Assembly: GCA_000708835.1 (NCBI GenBank)
Contig: DF237691.1
Coordinates: 1 to 38,368, forward strand
DNA from: Klebsormidium nitens
Taxonomy: Eukaryota; Streptophyta; Klebsormidiophyceae; Klebsormidiales; Klebsormidiaceae
Reading direction: 5' to 3'
Length of the DNA: 38,368 nucleotides
The notes under the pieces were generated by a model. The model had not been told where the DNA came from. It was given only the letters and a program-made list of their open reading frames with translations, and ran no database searches. Made by a program: the position numbers and the translations under genes. This document shows positions 1 through 9,886 of this stretch, in pieces; within the stretch, counting starts at the first letter, position 1, and each line of letters starts with the position of its first letter.

Positions 1-1047
1 GTCACATTACAATGAACCATCTCAGACATGTCTTCATATCTGACGCCTTTAAGGGGGACCACTCGATCATTCAACGAGAGGCTGTAGCCAAACGTATGCT
101 TCACGATTGGCCCACGGCTATGAAAAGCTACGAACGTAAGCATCGTGCGATGGGCCACACTCGAACCAGTACAAGAGGTTTTTCAAGGTCCCCAGCACTG
201 TGTGTACGGTCCATGAGTGTCTAACCGTACCGCAACGGGTTCGGGCTGCTTGGGGTTGATCTAGCCGGGCCATTTATGCTGCATAGAACGCTCGTTCAGC
301 ACGGCAGCTCTCTGTGGCTCTACTGGATCCAACCTCTTTTCAAAAGCTAAACACCTGCGTATCGCGATGGTAATTTGGTTTTTAGAACTGAACTGATAGG
401 AAAGCAGCTACGTTATCTTGCTTTTGGTCTAGGATCGATCAATTTGTAGCTGGAGATAGGACCTTCACAGGGAAACCAGCATCAAACAGCCATTGTAAGG
501 TCTTTTGTTGTGACGAACGCCCCTGCTGATAGCGTTCAAAGGCTTGTCTTAGTAGAATCTCGGTCCTCTTTTTCGTGTAATGGCGCTTCATGTACGTTTT
601 GTGTGCATTTGGATGTCGTTCGTGAAAGTGCTTCATATAAAGGCAATTCTTGCAGCTACAGCAGATGATGGGCGTTTTTCTACTCGTAAGATCGGCTAGT
701 TCCATAGATTGCTCCTACTTTCTTGCGGAGAAAATATGCTTGGGTTCAAACGCAACCGCGTTCGAAAGCCTCGTGAAAAAATCTTGGGACAATGTACTAA
801 GAGATGGAGCCCGCCGTGATCAGCACCTTCGAAACCGGTGTGCTAGCAAGTGGCTCAAGGCCTCATCAGACCCCAGATTTTGCTTTGGCCGTGCACAGCA
901 CCACCAAATGAAGTGCCGAAGCCACAGCAGGATATGCCGAGTATGAATGCTCCAACGAGGAACCCTGGTTTAACAACTGACATGCCGCCAAATGCCGACG
1001 ATCGGCGTTCTATTACTCACAATCTTTCGCCCCCCTCCTTTCTGCAG
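1..1047. other. Region upstream of the orphan kinase exon
   Basis: No kinase exon was found here, although the sequence ends in a good splice acceptor (pyrimidine tract, then CTGCAG at about 1042-1047). On the minus strand, 439-705 is open and encodes 88 residues with a Cys/His cluster (CCSCKNC, then H-x-x-H). It could be a transposon relic or a chance frame, and I do not call it a gene. If the exon at 1048 belongs to a gene continuing off the left edge, this is a last intron longer than 1 kb, longer than any intron in the two complete kinase genes. Confidence 0.4.
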
Positions 1048-1266
1048 GCTCTGCTCGCGTTCATGGCGATGGGCGGCTGGTTCGCGTGGCCGAACGAGGT
1101 GCACGCCCACGCTGGGGACCTGGTGGCGCTCGTCGAGCGCTGCTGCCACGTGGACCCCAGCCAGCGGCCCAGCGCACACCACGTGGCAAACGACTTGCTG
1201 CAGATCGCAGAGCTGCTGCGCGCGCAGTGCTCCGAGGACGAACTAGAGGCGGCGTGGAGTGGGTAG
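1048..1266 (+). pseudogene. Orphan 3'-terminal exon of a kinase gene (locus A)
   Basis: This is the C-lobe end of a protein kinase domain: 72 codons and a stop, in the same phase and of exactly the same length (219 bp) as the last exon of kinase C at 14879-15097. By eye about 43 of 72 residues match, including the shared blocks EVHAH, ALVERCC, IAELL and AQCS. A splice acceptor (TTTCTGCAG) lies directly before it. The kinase N-lobe, catalytic loop and activation segment are all absent from the 1,047 bp upstream, whereas in genes B and C the preceding exon lies within 400 bp. It is either a detached or duplicated last exon, or the tail of a gene truncated by the window edge. The frame is intact, so decay is recent or the exon is used. 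Confidence 0.7.
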
Positions 1267-2909
1267 AGGGGGGAGAGGGAGGAGAATGGACACTTGATTG
1301 ATTAGTGTAGAAATTACGCAGTGGGTTGACGGACTCATTGTGTTCAGGCGGATGCGATGGTCTCTCGACTTGTGTCGCGCGTGTTGGGTATACTGGCGAA
1401 TGTGTGCGTGTTTGTGGGGCAAGATCAGCGGGGATGGGGGTGGAATGAAGCGTAAGAGAGCCGGGCTTTGAGTGGGCGGATATTGTGTGAGTGCGCACGC
1501 GTAGATTAAGGGCAGCCCTGGCTCCTCCAGGGGAATGAGCGAGGGCGAATGTTGCGGCTGCGGAGCTGTAAACAGATGAAGAGCGAGTTGTAAATAGATA
1601 AAGAACGAGTGACGGGGAGGCATGAGCAGAACTTGGCTGGCGGGGGAACCATTTTTTGAGACTCATTAATTGCTGCTTGACATTTTGACAGCAGATTGTT
1701 TCCCTTGCTTTTGATAAGGGAGTTTCATAAGCGCTGAACTTCATTTGCTGCTTTTATACACAGGCCCCCGCCACTGGTTGTAACCGAAACAGATTTTTAA
1801 GGCATTAACCTAGCAGACACTAGCTAGACATTTAGTCAGAGCAAGCCGCGCTACAGTCTTAAATTCTAATCGATACAGATTGACATTTTACTGGTAGCAA
1901 ACTCAGATTAGGACAGCTAATTTATTGTGCCATAGATGCAAGCGAATGGTGAAAGTCTTTGGGCGCTAATCTGTTTCAATTGGTCCAAGATCAATGATAT
2001 GCCTAAGTGCACGCGCCGGCCCGAACGAGCACATGGCTTGTGTGCCCATGATGAAAGGCGAAACTCAATATCACCGATCAGACGGCCGGTGCGCTATAGC
2101 GGCATGCCTTCCGCACGATCAGAGCACGACCTTTTCTCGCGTCGATCTATGGTCATCCCTTTGTGCTGCGCCTTCCGCTTGAGTCCAGGTTCATGAGCAG
2201 TACCAGATTGTACGTCGAGCTTTCGTAGGCATCACATGCACGAACATTAATAAGCATCAATAATCTATTCGGCGCCATGCCAGATGCATGTTCCCGGCCC
2301 GTTCCCGGTGCATGGCCTTAACTCATGATTCCGGAGCTAGTAGGAAGTCAGTCAGTAAGCTCCTGCTTTTACTAAGCTGGATGCAGTAGAAGCTGGCGGC
2401 TGCAGGATCTGGGATCAATCAATGTGCAATGATGCACCGCGCATCTGCCTTTCTCAACATCATGAACAATGGTTACAACTTACAGTAGTAGTCACAGTGG
2501 CGCCCTGAAACCTCGCGGCCGCGCCTCCAGCCGGCCGCGCAGTGAGACGCGTGAATGCCGATCACCGTTCGATCTAGTGAGATCGACGGCATTCAAGCGC
2601 TCACTATCCATGGAGTTCCTGGCAAGATTGACTAGTGAGGCTGAAGGGATCCCTGAGGCATTTGCCTGCTCGAGTTAGCTGACGCGGATTATTGACTGAG
2701 CCCAAATGCGAAGGTCTTGCATTTGTTCAATCCACAAAAATTCTTAGGTTATCCAGAGCTTTCAGCTTTGAGCGCCTTCGGCGTTTGTTTATCAGCCCCC
2801 TCCACCAGCGATTGCGAGCGCTAGCGAGGAGAGCGAGACTGAGAGTGACTTCTCAGCGAGCAGCGACAGTGAGAGTGTTTTCAGCGCCTCCACCGCGTGG
2901 CCTCTTGCC
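1267..2909. other. Intergenic region between kinase tail A and kinase B
   Basis: No convincing gene. The first 350 bp after the stop of exon A is G-rich on the plus strand and resembles the DNA downstream of kinase B in composition, with short similar stretches such as AGGGGAATGAG, so it is probably 3' UTR or flank. A fold-back hairpin at 2541-2605 is listed separately. The stretch at 2820-2908 contains repeated GAGAGTG/GCGAG-type motifs just before the kinase B start and may be its 5' UTR or promoter-proximal region. Confidence 0.5.
2541..2605. repeat. Imperfect fold-back hairpin upstream of kinase B
   Basis: The left arm (2541-2563) and right arm (2583-2605) are near-complementary. Both share AGTGAG, then TGAATGCCG, then GATC when the right arm is read in reverse complement, with a few mismatches and a loop of about 20 nt. 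It lies about 300 bp upstream of the kinase B start codon. It could be a small inverted-repeat element, a non-coding RNA hairpin or a structured upstream region. No function can be assigned. Confidence 0.5.
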
Positions 2910-5900
2910 ATGGCGGTCTTCTTTTCTGCTTGCCTGGGGGTCTTTGAGAGATACAGCGCCATCGTGAGGGGCGCTGTCTACGGGGGCATGATCCCCCTCT
3001 TCAGCAGCTGGGATGATGTCCCTTTCGACGATCTGCTGGTAGAGGTGGGGAGGGGCATTGCGCTGGGCGCCCTGCAGGGACTCCTTGGGGATGAGGAGGG
3101 GGAGCAGGAGCTTTGCCAGCAGGAGGGAGGCCAGGAGGAGGTGGTGATGGAGGTTGGGGGGAGGGAGGGAGAGGAGTTCTTGGTGGGAGAGGAGGGAGAG
3201 GAGGGGATTGAGGAGGGAGCAGAGGTGGAGCAGGGTCTCCCAGGAGGGGAGGAGGAGGGACAGCAGGCCAGCCCTGCGTATTCTGCGGAGGATGCTGACC
3301 AGCAGGTGAGCAGAATCACATGGCAATACCAACTTGTTTTTGTTCTGGACAAAAGCATTTGTTAAAATTTATAGATTTTTGAATGACCAAGCTGAGGGTT
3401 AAACAGTTCGGAAGTCAGCAAGGTTTCGTTAGAGACAGCAGTCTGTGCATCTCTGTCCATGATCTGGTTGAATCTACAAAGGACTGTGAGGCGCTAGGGA
3501 AGCCATAGTAGTTTGTTCCTTGTGGTGGTTTCTACAAGCTGCCGAGCAGCAAAAATGGTGTTTTTTGTTTGATCATGAAGTAGATGCTCACCATGTAAAA
3601 TACCAAGTACAAAACTTTTGAGACGATTCAAGAGCTTGGATCATTCACAGAGTATCTTTTGTTCATTTTCGCGGTCTCCTGTTTAAGAATTCAGCTGCAA
3701 AGCTTGCAACATATCATGAAGGTGCCAGTTGATCGGAATGTTGCACTTTGTCTTCAAACAGTATTCCAAGTTTTGATCACATTTTCATCAGCAACCTGAT
3801 GTGTGCTTAGCTTCAAAAGGTCTTGCACTCACATAATGCGTAAAGAGAGCTTCCTGTCACCAAATTGCATGTTTGTTTACCCCCAACCCTTGCTTACTTG
3901 ACAAAGATTTCTCTCTTCCTTCTCGCCGGAAATCCTTCAAAACCTGCTCACTAGCACAAAACAGTGACCAACATAAGTTCATCCTGTCACCAGCTCATCA
4001 AGTCTTCCTCCTCCTTTCAGGTAGCATCTTCCGGAGCCTCAGAGGCGGTGCCCTGCTCCCCCTCTGCTGCCCCCCTGGTCTCACACGATGCCCCGAGCAG
4101 CTCTGCACACGACCAGGGGGACAGCGGCAGGGCCCAGGAGGCCCCACTCGAGGTTGCCTTGGACGGGGTGGGTTTGTTCAGCGCGGACGCGTTCGCAGCC
4201 CCCGAGAGCACTCCCCCAGGGTTCGGCGTCTTCTCCGGCCTCGATTTTGACCTGGAGGCGCTCCCCACGCCCAGCCCGCGCGCCCCAGGCGACCAGTCTA
4301 GTTCCCCCCGCCCCGCCCCGCTAGCAGATACTGTTGCACTCTTTGAGGCACTCCCCGGTAGCGACGTGCCAGCAGCCCCCTCGCTTTTGTCCTGGAGTGA
4401 TACGAGTATTGAGTCGGTGGAGCTGGTCATGGGTGACGTCATTGAGGGGGATGAGGAGCAGGGGATGGCGGGTGCGCTACTTGATGAGGGGGTGGGGGAC
4501 TCCTGGAGGTGGAGGGCGAGCGACACGGCGCTGATGCAGGCAGGGCTGCAGCCTCAGGTAGGCAAACTTTCAAGGTTTTTTGTTCAGGGGTTTGTTGGAA
4601 ATCCGTCACAAGTGGGTTTGTATTGGGGTTTGTCTTGAGGTCAGTTCTACGGACAACTTTCAATTCTGTCTCTCAGAGTCTAAAGTTTTTGTCCTAAGCC
4701 AACGCAGGAACGCTTGGAAAACTTTGCGCACTTTCACGAGAGGGGAAGTCCACATTTGCATGTAATTCGGACGAGCAATTGGCATCTACGTCTTCATGAA
4801 AGCTCTCAATGGCTGATCGAAAAATATGGAAACGTTTGAGTCAGGCAAAGCTTGCAGTTTGAGCTTGCAAAGTTGAGGAGCTTCTGAAAACTTGCCAGGT
4901 CAAAAAGGTAATGCCTCAATCAGTTTCTGCTGTGCCTGTAGGAGCCGGAGAGGGATCCGTACGCCTTCCTGGCAGCAGCCGGCCTCGAGTTTTACCCGAA
5001 GATATCGCTTCTGGAACTTCTGGGCAGGGTGAGCTCAGCGCTGTCGACTGCCGCCTTTATGAATAGGCAGTTTGCCCCCTGAAGCTGGGTCCTAAGAAGT
5101 GTAGGCAATGAAACATTCAGCAGATAGATGACTGTGTACCGAAACCTTTGCGAGCATGTGGGCCGATGTCAAGCTCCAGAAATGTTGAAGCTCCAGAAAC
5201 AACAGAGAGGCTCCTGCAACGATCCGCGGGGAATGCTGGATTTCATCTGCCTCTTCAGGTTTAACGAAGGATTGCAGTCTTTGTTAAAAAGTCCTCGCAG
5301 TGCAAACAGGAAGATTTCAAAAGTAACGCGTGCAACTTCTTTCCGCAGGGGGGACAGGGCCTCGTGTGCTCCGCCAAAGGCCTCAATTCCCGTGGCGAGC
5401 ATCGCATCCTGGCCGCCAAGTTCCTTTTCTGGGGGTCATTGATTGAGGTAAGCAAGGCGTTCCAATGACAACGTTTCTGTTCTGACTACAAATGGATGAC
5501 AAGAAGACTTTCAAAAAGTTCCGGAGACCACGGGAACTTTCGGCTTAGGGTTCAAAATATTTCTTCCGCCCTGACAAATTCTTCCGGTCGACAAGGATGA
5601 ATCCTGTTGGAACCTCCTTCTCGGCAGAACGAAATTCTTAAAGTTTGCTACTGCGAGCAACGAATGGTTAACTTGCAGTCCCTCAGAACTGAAGCCTGAT
5701 CCTCGGAGGGACACCAATTGTGACGCCAGGCGAGATCGAAACACTTATCAACGGACTCAAATCTAACAACTTTCCAAAAGCCGTTTTACACGAAGGCTGA
5801 CCCTTATTTCTGCTCGTTTGATATGCAGGCAACGAATCTGATCCAGTGCCGCGCCTGCCCCGACATCATTCGCCTGGAGGGCTACACTCTGGACGGGGGG

Positions 5901-7705
5901 GAGCTGTGCCTGCTGTTCGAGCTCGCCGACTCCCCCCTGGAGTGGAGCGTCGCCGGGGCCACCCCCAGGTTCACCCCCGCCCGCCTGTACCAGATTGCAC
6001 GGCACATGGGACACGTGGCGGGCGCGCTCGCGTGGCTGCACGAGCACGGCTTGATCCACCGGTGAGCCAAGTAATCCTCTTGTTCGGGAAGACACCCGGA
6101 GTGTGACTGGAGATGTGGTACTAACATCTACTGGGAAGAAGGCAACGCCGAAGGGGTTCTAGCGGTCCTGGCTGATGCAGCTTAGTGTCGCGTCCTACTT
6201 TTTGTTGCCGTTGTAAAAGGGACGGCAGACGAGATGCTATCAGCACGGTCTGGCTGTATGATCTTATGCCACGACACGGACTCTATTCTGATGGGATCTT
6301 CTCTGTGGGGTTTATATCGTGTACGAATTCTCTGGCGTTCTGCATCTGGGGCACAAGCCGTCGCCTCTTTATCCCATCCCACATGCTCCCTTATATTTCC
6401 TCCTTTGCATCTGGTGGAGTATGTTGTTTCGTAAGGACTCTCCAAAGTCTGACCAGTATATTTCTCTTCGCAGGGACATCAAGCCGGAGAACATCCTGGC
6501 CAAGGACGGGGTCGCCAAGCTGGCGGACTTCGGACTGGTGACGTCAGTCGAGGAGGCGGCGCAGGGGGGTGACGTAAGGGCACCATTCACTTTATTTGTC
6601 AGTCACGCCGTGAGATCATGATTCGTGGAAAACGGATGTAAAAAATGCGGATCTGTGGAATTGTACGCTGAATCTCTGGCCTCCCCTTTGAAATTTGAAG
6701 CATCACAAGAAGCACAAGGCACGGAAATGGTGTCAGCGGCTGCTTACTAGATTTCTCAATCAACTTGAATCTACCTATGTCACACGTCCTAGAAAAAGCT
6801 TGGCAGAAGTGAATGACCTGGTGTTTTCCGTTCGCTTCTGTCCCAATGATTTGGCAGGTTGTGCTTGAGAACATACTCTTTGCCACCTCTTCTGACTGCT
6901 TGTTGAAGTCTATATCTGCTCCCTCGCTCGCGATAATCCGTTCCCGTAGCTCACATGTTCACCAAACCTGTGTGTGCAGTGCGGCACGCACGGCTACATC
7001 GCCCCAGAGGTCTACGTGGAGCGTTGCCACAGCCCCGCCTCCGACATTTTCGCTGCGGGCGTGACGCTCCACAACCTGCTCACCGGGACCCGCCCCTGCT
7101 CGGAGTTCCCCAACGTCGAGGTTAGCCGCGCTGCTTCACTTTGATGGTCCTCCGGTGTGATTCGTCTTTGCTTGTGGACTCTCCTCGCCCTCGCTTCGTT
7201 TCCTCGCCCGTTGCTTCTACCCACTTTCTTTCACTTCCATATCATTCCCGCTGCTGCTCCTTTCTTTTCCTCTTGTTTCCCCTTCAGATTCATCTGATCC
7301 TTTTTGCCCGTTTCGTCGAACCCTCGCGTCGTCTTTTTACGATCGTTCTGACTACTCGTTTAAAGTTCTTGATCCAAGAGTGGCTCCAACGGTCGAAGCC
7401 TCGCGGTTTGCAAAGACAAGGCAAAGACATATAAGTCGGTTTACCTTCTTACTCCACATAATCTGTTGGTTTCTGAAATCTTCCTCCTTTTTCCCCCCCA
7501 GGCCCTGCGCGATCACTTCGACGAAGGGCTGCGCTACACCTGGCCGACGGACATCCACCCGTACGGATCGGAGCTGGTGGCGCTGGTCGAGCGGTGCTGG
7601 CACACGCTGCCCGACGAGCGGCCCACCGCGGCCGCCCTGCAACAGGCGCTGTTCGGTATTTCACAAAATCTGAGCTGGCTGGCGCGTGCGACAGCGGCCG
7701 CGTGA
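2910..7705 (+). CDS. Protein kinase 'B', Ser/Thr-type, acidic N-terminus
   Basis: Exons: 2910-3305, 4021-4557, 4942-5028, 5349-5447, 5829-6061, 6474-6573, 6980-7120, 7502-7705. All junctions keep frame, giving 598 aa. The start ATG sits in a good context (GCCATGG), and the first exon resembles that of kinase C. Residues 1-311 are not a recognised domain: a hydrophobic/amphipathic start, then a Glu/Gly-rich stretch and a Ser/Pro-rich part. The kinase domain follows with all key residues: glycine loop GRGGQG (339-344, split by an intron), Lys364 in LAAK, HRDIKPEN (450-457), DFG (469-471), GTHGYIAPE (486-494) and Asp506. HRDIK with Lys two residues after Asp favours Ser/Thr specificity, and the protein looks catalytically competent. 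The alpha-C region is short. There is no signal peptide or clear membrane segment, so it is probably cytosolic or nuclear. The substrate is unknown. Confidence 0.85.
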
Positions 7706-9886
7706 CCATTCGGGGTTTAGCAAGGGTTTAGCAAGGGTTAGAGACTCTGGGGCGATTGTGCAGCGGGATTCGACCGGGGTATGGAGAGGGTTTAAGTGTG
7801 TTGTAGGTGGTGAAGCGAGGGTTTTGGGTGTGGCGAGAACTGAGCGGTCGGGGTATAGCGAGGGGTATGTGAGGGGTCGCAACTGATGGCGGGTTTGCAG
7901 CGGGGGTTTCGACGAGAATGGGAAGGTTCCGGGGCGAGTGTGTCATAGTAAGGTGGGGGTTTGGGGTGGGGAATGTAGAGCGTTGACGGAGGGGCGTGTA
8001 CAATTTATTCATCATTCACGGCGGGGTTCGAAGGAGTTAAGTCGGATTGGTGCGAGGGGTGTGTGAGGAGTTAGAAGGTTGCGCTACTTTAGGGGAATGA
8101 GGCTTGTGCGGCTGTGGGCGGCGTTCGAATTGAATGAGAAGAGCTTAGCTTGAACTTGACAAGTTTGAATATAATCGCAGGACGTGTTGTACGTAGAGGG
8201 AGCGAGTTGCAAGACTTGGCAGCGTGTACGCAATTGGCCAATGTCTACACATTCTTTACAGGACTTAGTACATAGTAAAATGACTGGTCGAAATGATTGG
8301 TCGCTTATTTATCTAGCTTACTGCATGGAAGACATACGGACAGCCTAATTGATTCTTTGAGGTGAGACAGCTTAATCAGACCACCAGTGCGCGCACTTAT
8401 GTGCAACCGTTCGGATAGGCTAGAACGATGTTTTACTGCCTCATAAAAAGCAGTCGATTTCTCATAAAGTAATGACTGCCGTTGTATATGATTCAAGGCT
8501 TACGCCTTATTGTGCGCCCTCCCGGAATCAGGATCAAGCATATTCGTCTGGTATCTTCTGTATCTTGGCTGACGGTCCAATCATTACTTAGACCCGTGAT
8601 AAAGACCGGCTCTTGAAGGGTACATGGCCTGCTGGATGCTGCAGGCAATACTCGAGGCAGCCCATGCAACCCGGTTGTGACCTTTACGACGACTGACGGC
8701 CTGGTCAACTTGCTGCGAGCTGTCCATCATTGACGATCCACTCGGTGCAGGCGGCGCAGACCGTTGGTGGCTGAGGGGGATGTTGTAAGATTATGGCCGC
8801 AATTGCATGGGCGCATCCGTCATCATCTTCGTTCACCGTTATCGAGCCTTCAACCATTCAACAACTGAATATGGAAACACAGGTTCATTACATTCTGGAC
8901 CGAAGCAAGTGGGGTGGTCTCGACCGTCCTTTTAGCGGATTGCAAATTCGGCCGTTCAAATCGGAAAAGGCTTGCAATAAAGAACCGTCAAAGCTTACAT
9001 CTTTTCTCGACCGTTCGATAAGCGGGCGGCTATCTGGACGGCTGGAACATCTCACGGACGGTATTGCCTGCTTACGGCCTTTTCACAACAGGCGAATCCG
9101 ACGCGAACCCCAATTCTGCGTCAGTTTGACCCCAGTTTTGCGACGGTCTTCTTCAGCCTATGTGGCGGAGCCAGAATGGCTGTAGTTGCTCTGTCAGCAG
9201 CCACGTGAGCAGAATTTTAAAATTCAATCTCCTCCCGCTGTGAAAGCCAGTTCCCCCAGTTTTACCCCAATTCGCCGCTTTTATGAACAAAATGTACCTC
9301 GGGATCAGTACATCATGAACGGTGCACCCGAAAATCGTCGATGTTGGTCAAGCTCCAAAGCTGGATATCGGACGGTTTCAAACATAGGTATTCCTGCTTT
9401 TGCGGATGGCGTCAAACTCTCCGGCCTATTTTGGCCGGAGAAGAGTTTGCCCCTAGCGCGAAAGTTGCCCGAGTTCGGCGAAGTTGACGAAATCCTACGT
9501 GGCACGCAGGACTCGGGCTGTGACAGGCCCCAATTTGTGGTTTCGCGTCGGATTCGCGTGTTGTGAAAAGGCCGTTAGTGCCGTGAATTTAGGCTGCTCA
9601 ACCAATCAGGTGCATGATCACCCAAAATAAGGCGCCAACTCTTCATGGTACCATGATTGTAGCAAAGCTGACGGGGATTTTCGCTGGGTATCTTCAGGAG
9701 CTCTTGAGTCTGGCGAGCTGCATTTTGCGGGAATCCAAGCTGAGAATCTCTCATTCTTCAGTTCTCTGAAGGATACCAGCTTTCAGGCGTTCTAGCGTCC
9801 TGCTTTCCTGCTTAGTGCCTGCTTTGCGATTGCATCGCGCAGCGCCCCGTCACCGTGGGTTAGATAGCATCGTGAGGCGCCACATC
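7706..9886. other. Intergenic region between kinases B and C
   Basis: No gene is supported. Directly after the kinase B stop are two exact copies of the 11-mer GGGTTTAGCAA (7713-7734) plus a partial third, followed by about 400 bp of G-rich plus-strand sequence, probably 3' flank. The 9075-9574 interval is a MITE, listed separately. Open frames at 8793-9185 and 9186-9566 run across the transposon ends and have no recognisable protein features. The last 250 bp before 9887 should contain the kinase C promoter and 5' UTR, but no clear core element was seen. Confidence 0.5.
9075..9574. mobile_element. 500-bp MITE with 33-bp terminal inverted repeats
   Basis: The ends are inverted repeats of 33 bp (9075-9107 and 9542-9574), starting CGGCCTTTTCACAACA, with one mismatch. 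The trinucleotide TTA flanks both sides (9072-9074 and 9575-9577) as a target-site duplication. A 3-bp TTA/TAA duplication is typical of PIF/Harbinger-type DNA transposons, and the small size without a transposase gene makes this a non-autonomous element. A strong internal hairpin with arms containing TCCGGCC lies at 9414-9448. The near-identical ends suggest a fairly recent insertion. It sits about 300 bp upstream of kinase C and may influence its promoter. The superfamily assignment is inferred from the duplication alone. Confidence 0.85.

Noticed and set aside
439-705. Minus-strand open frame of 88 codons with a CCSCKNC and His cluster
   Set aside because: It is suggestive of a zinc-binding peptide, but it stands alone, with no splice partners, no family recognised and no conserved context, so it is not called a gene.
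1061-1744. Long minus-strand open frame (227 codons) opposite the orphan kinase exon
   Set aside because: It is a shadow of the GC-rich kinase exon and its G-rich flank; the composition is Pro/Ser/Thr-biased as expected for an antisense frame.
2853-3358. Minus-strand open frames opposite kinase B exon 1
   Set aside because: They are Leu/Ser/Pro-rich shadows of the GAGGAG-rich coding strand; the plus strand has splice-consistent homology to kinase C.
8793-9566. Two consecutive plus-strand open frames (130 and 126 codons)
   Set aside because: They run across the MITE boundary at 9075 and contain no domain or splice partner; they are chance frames.
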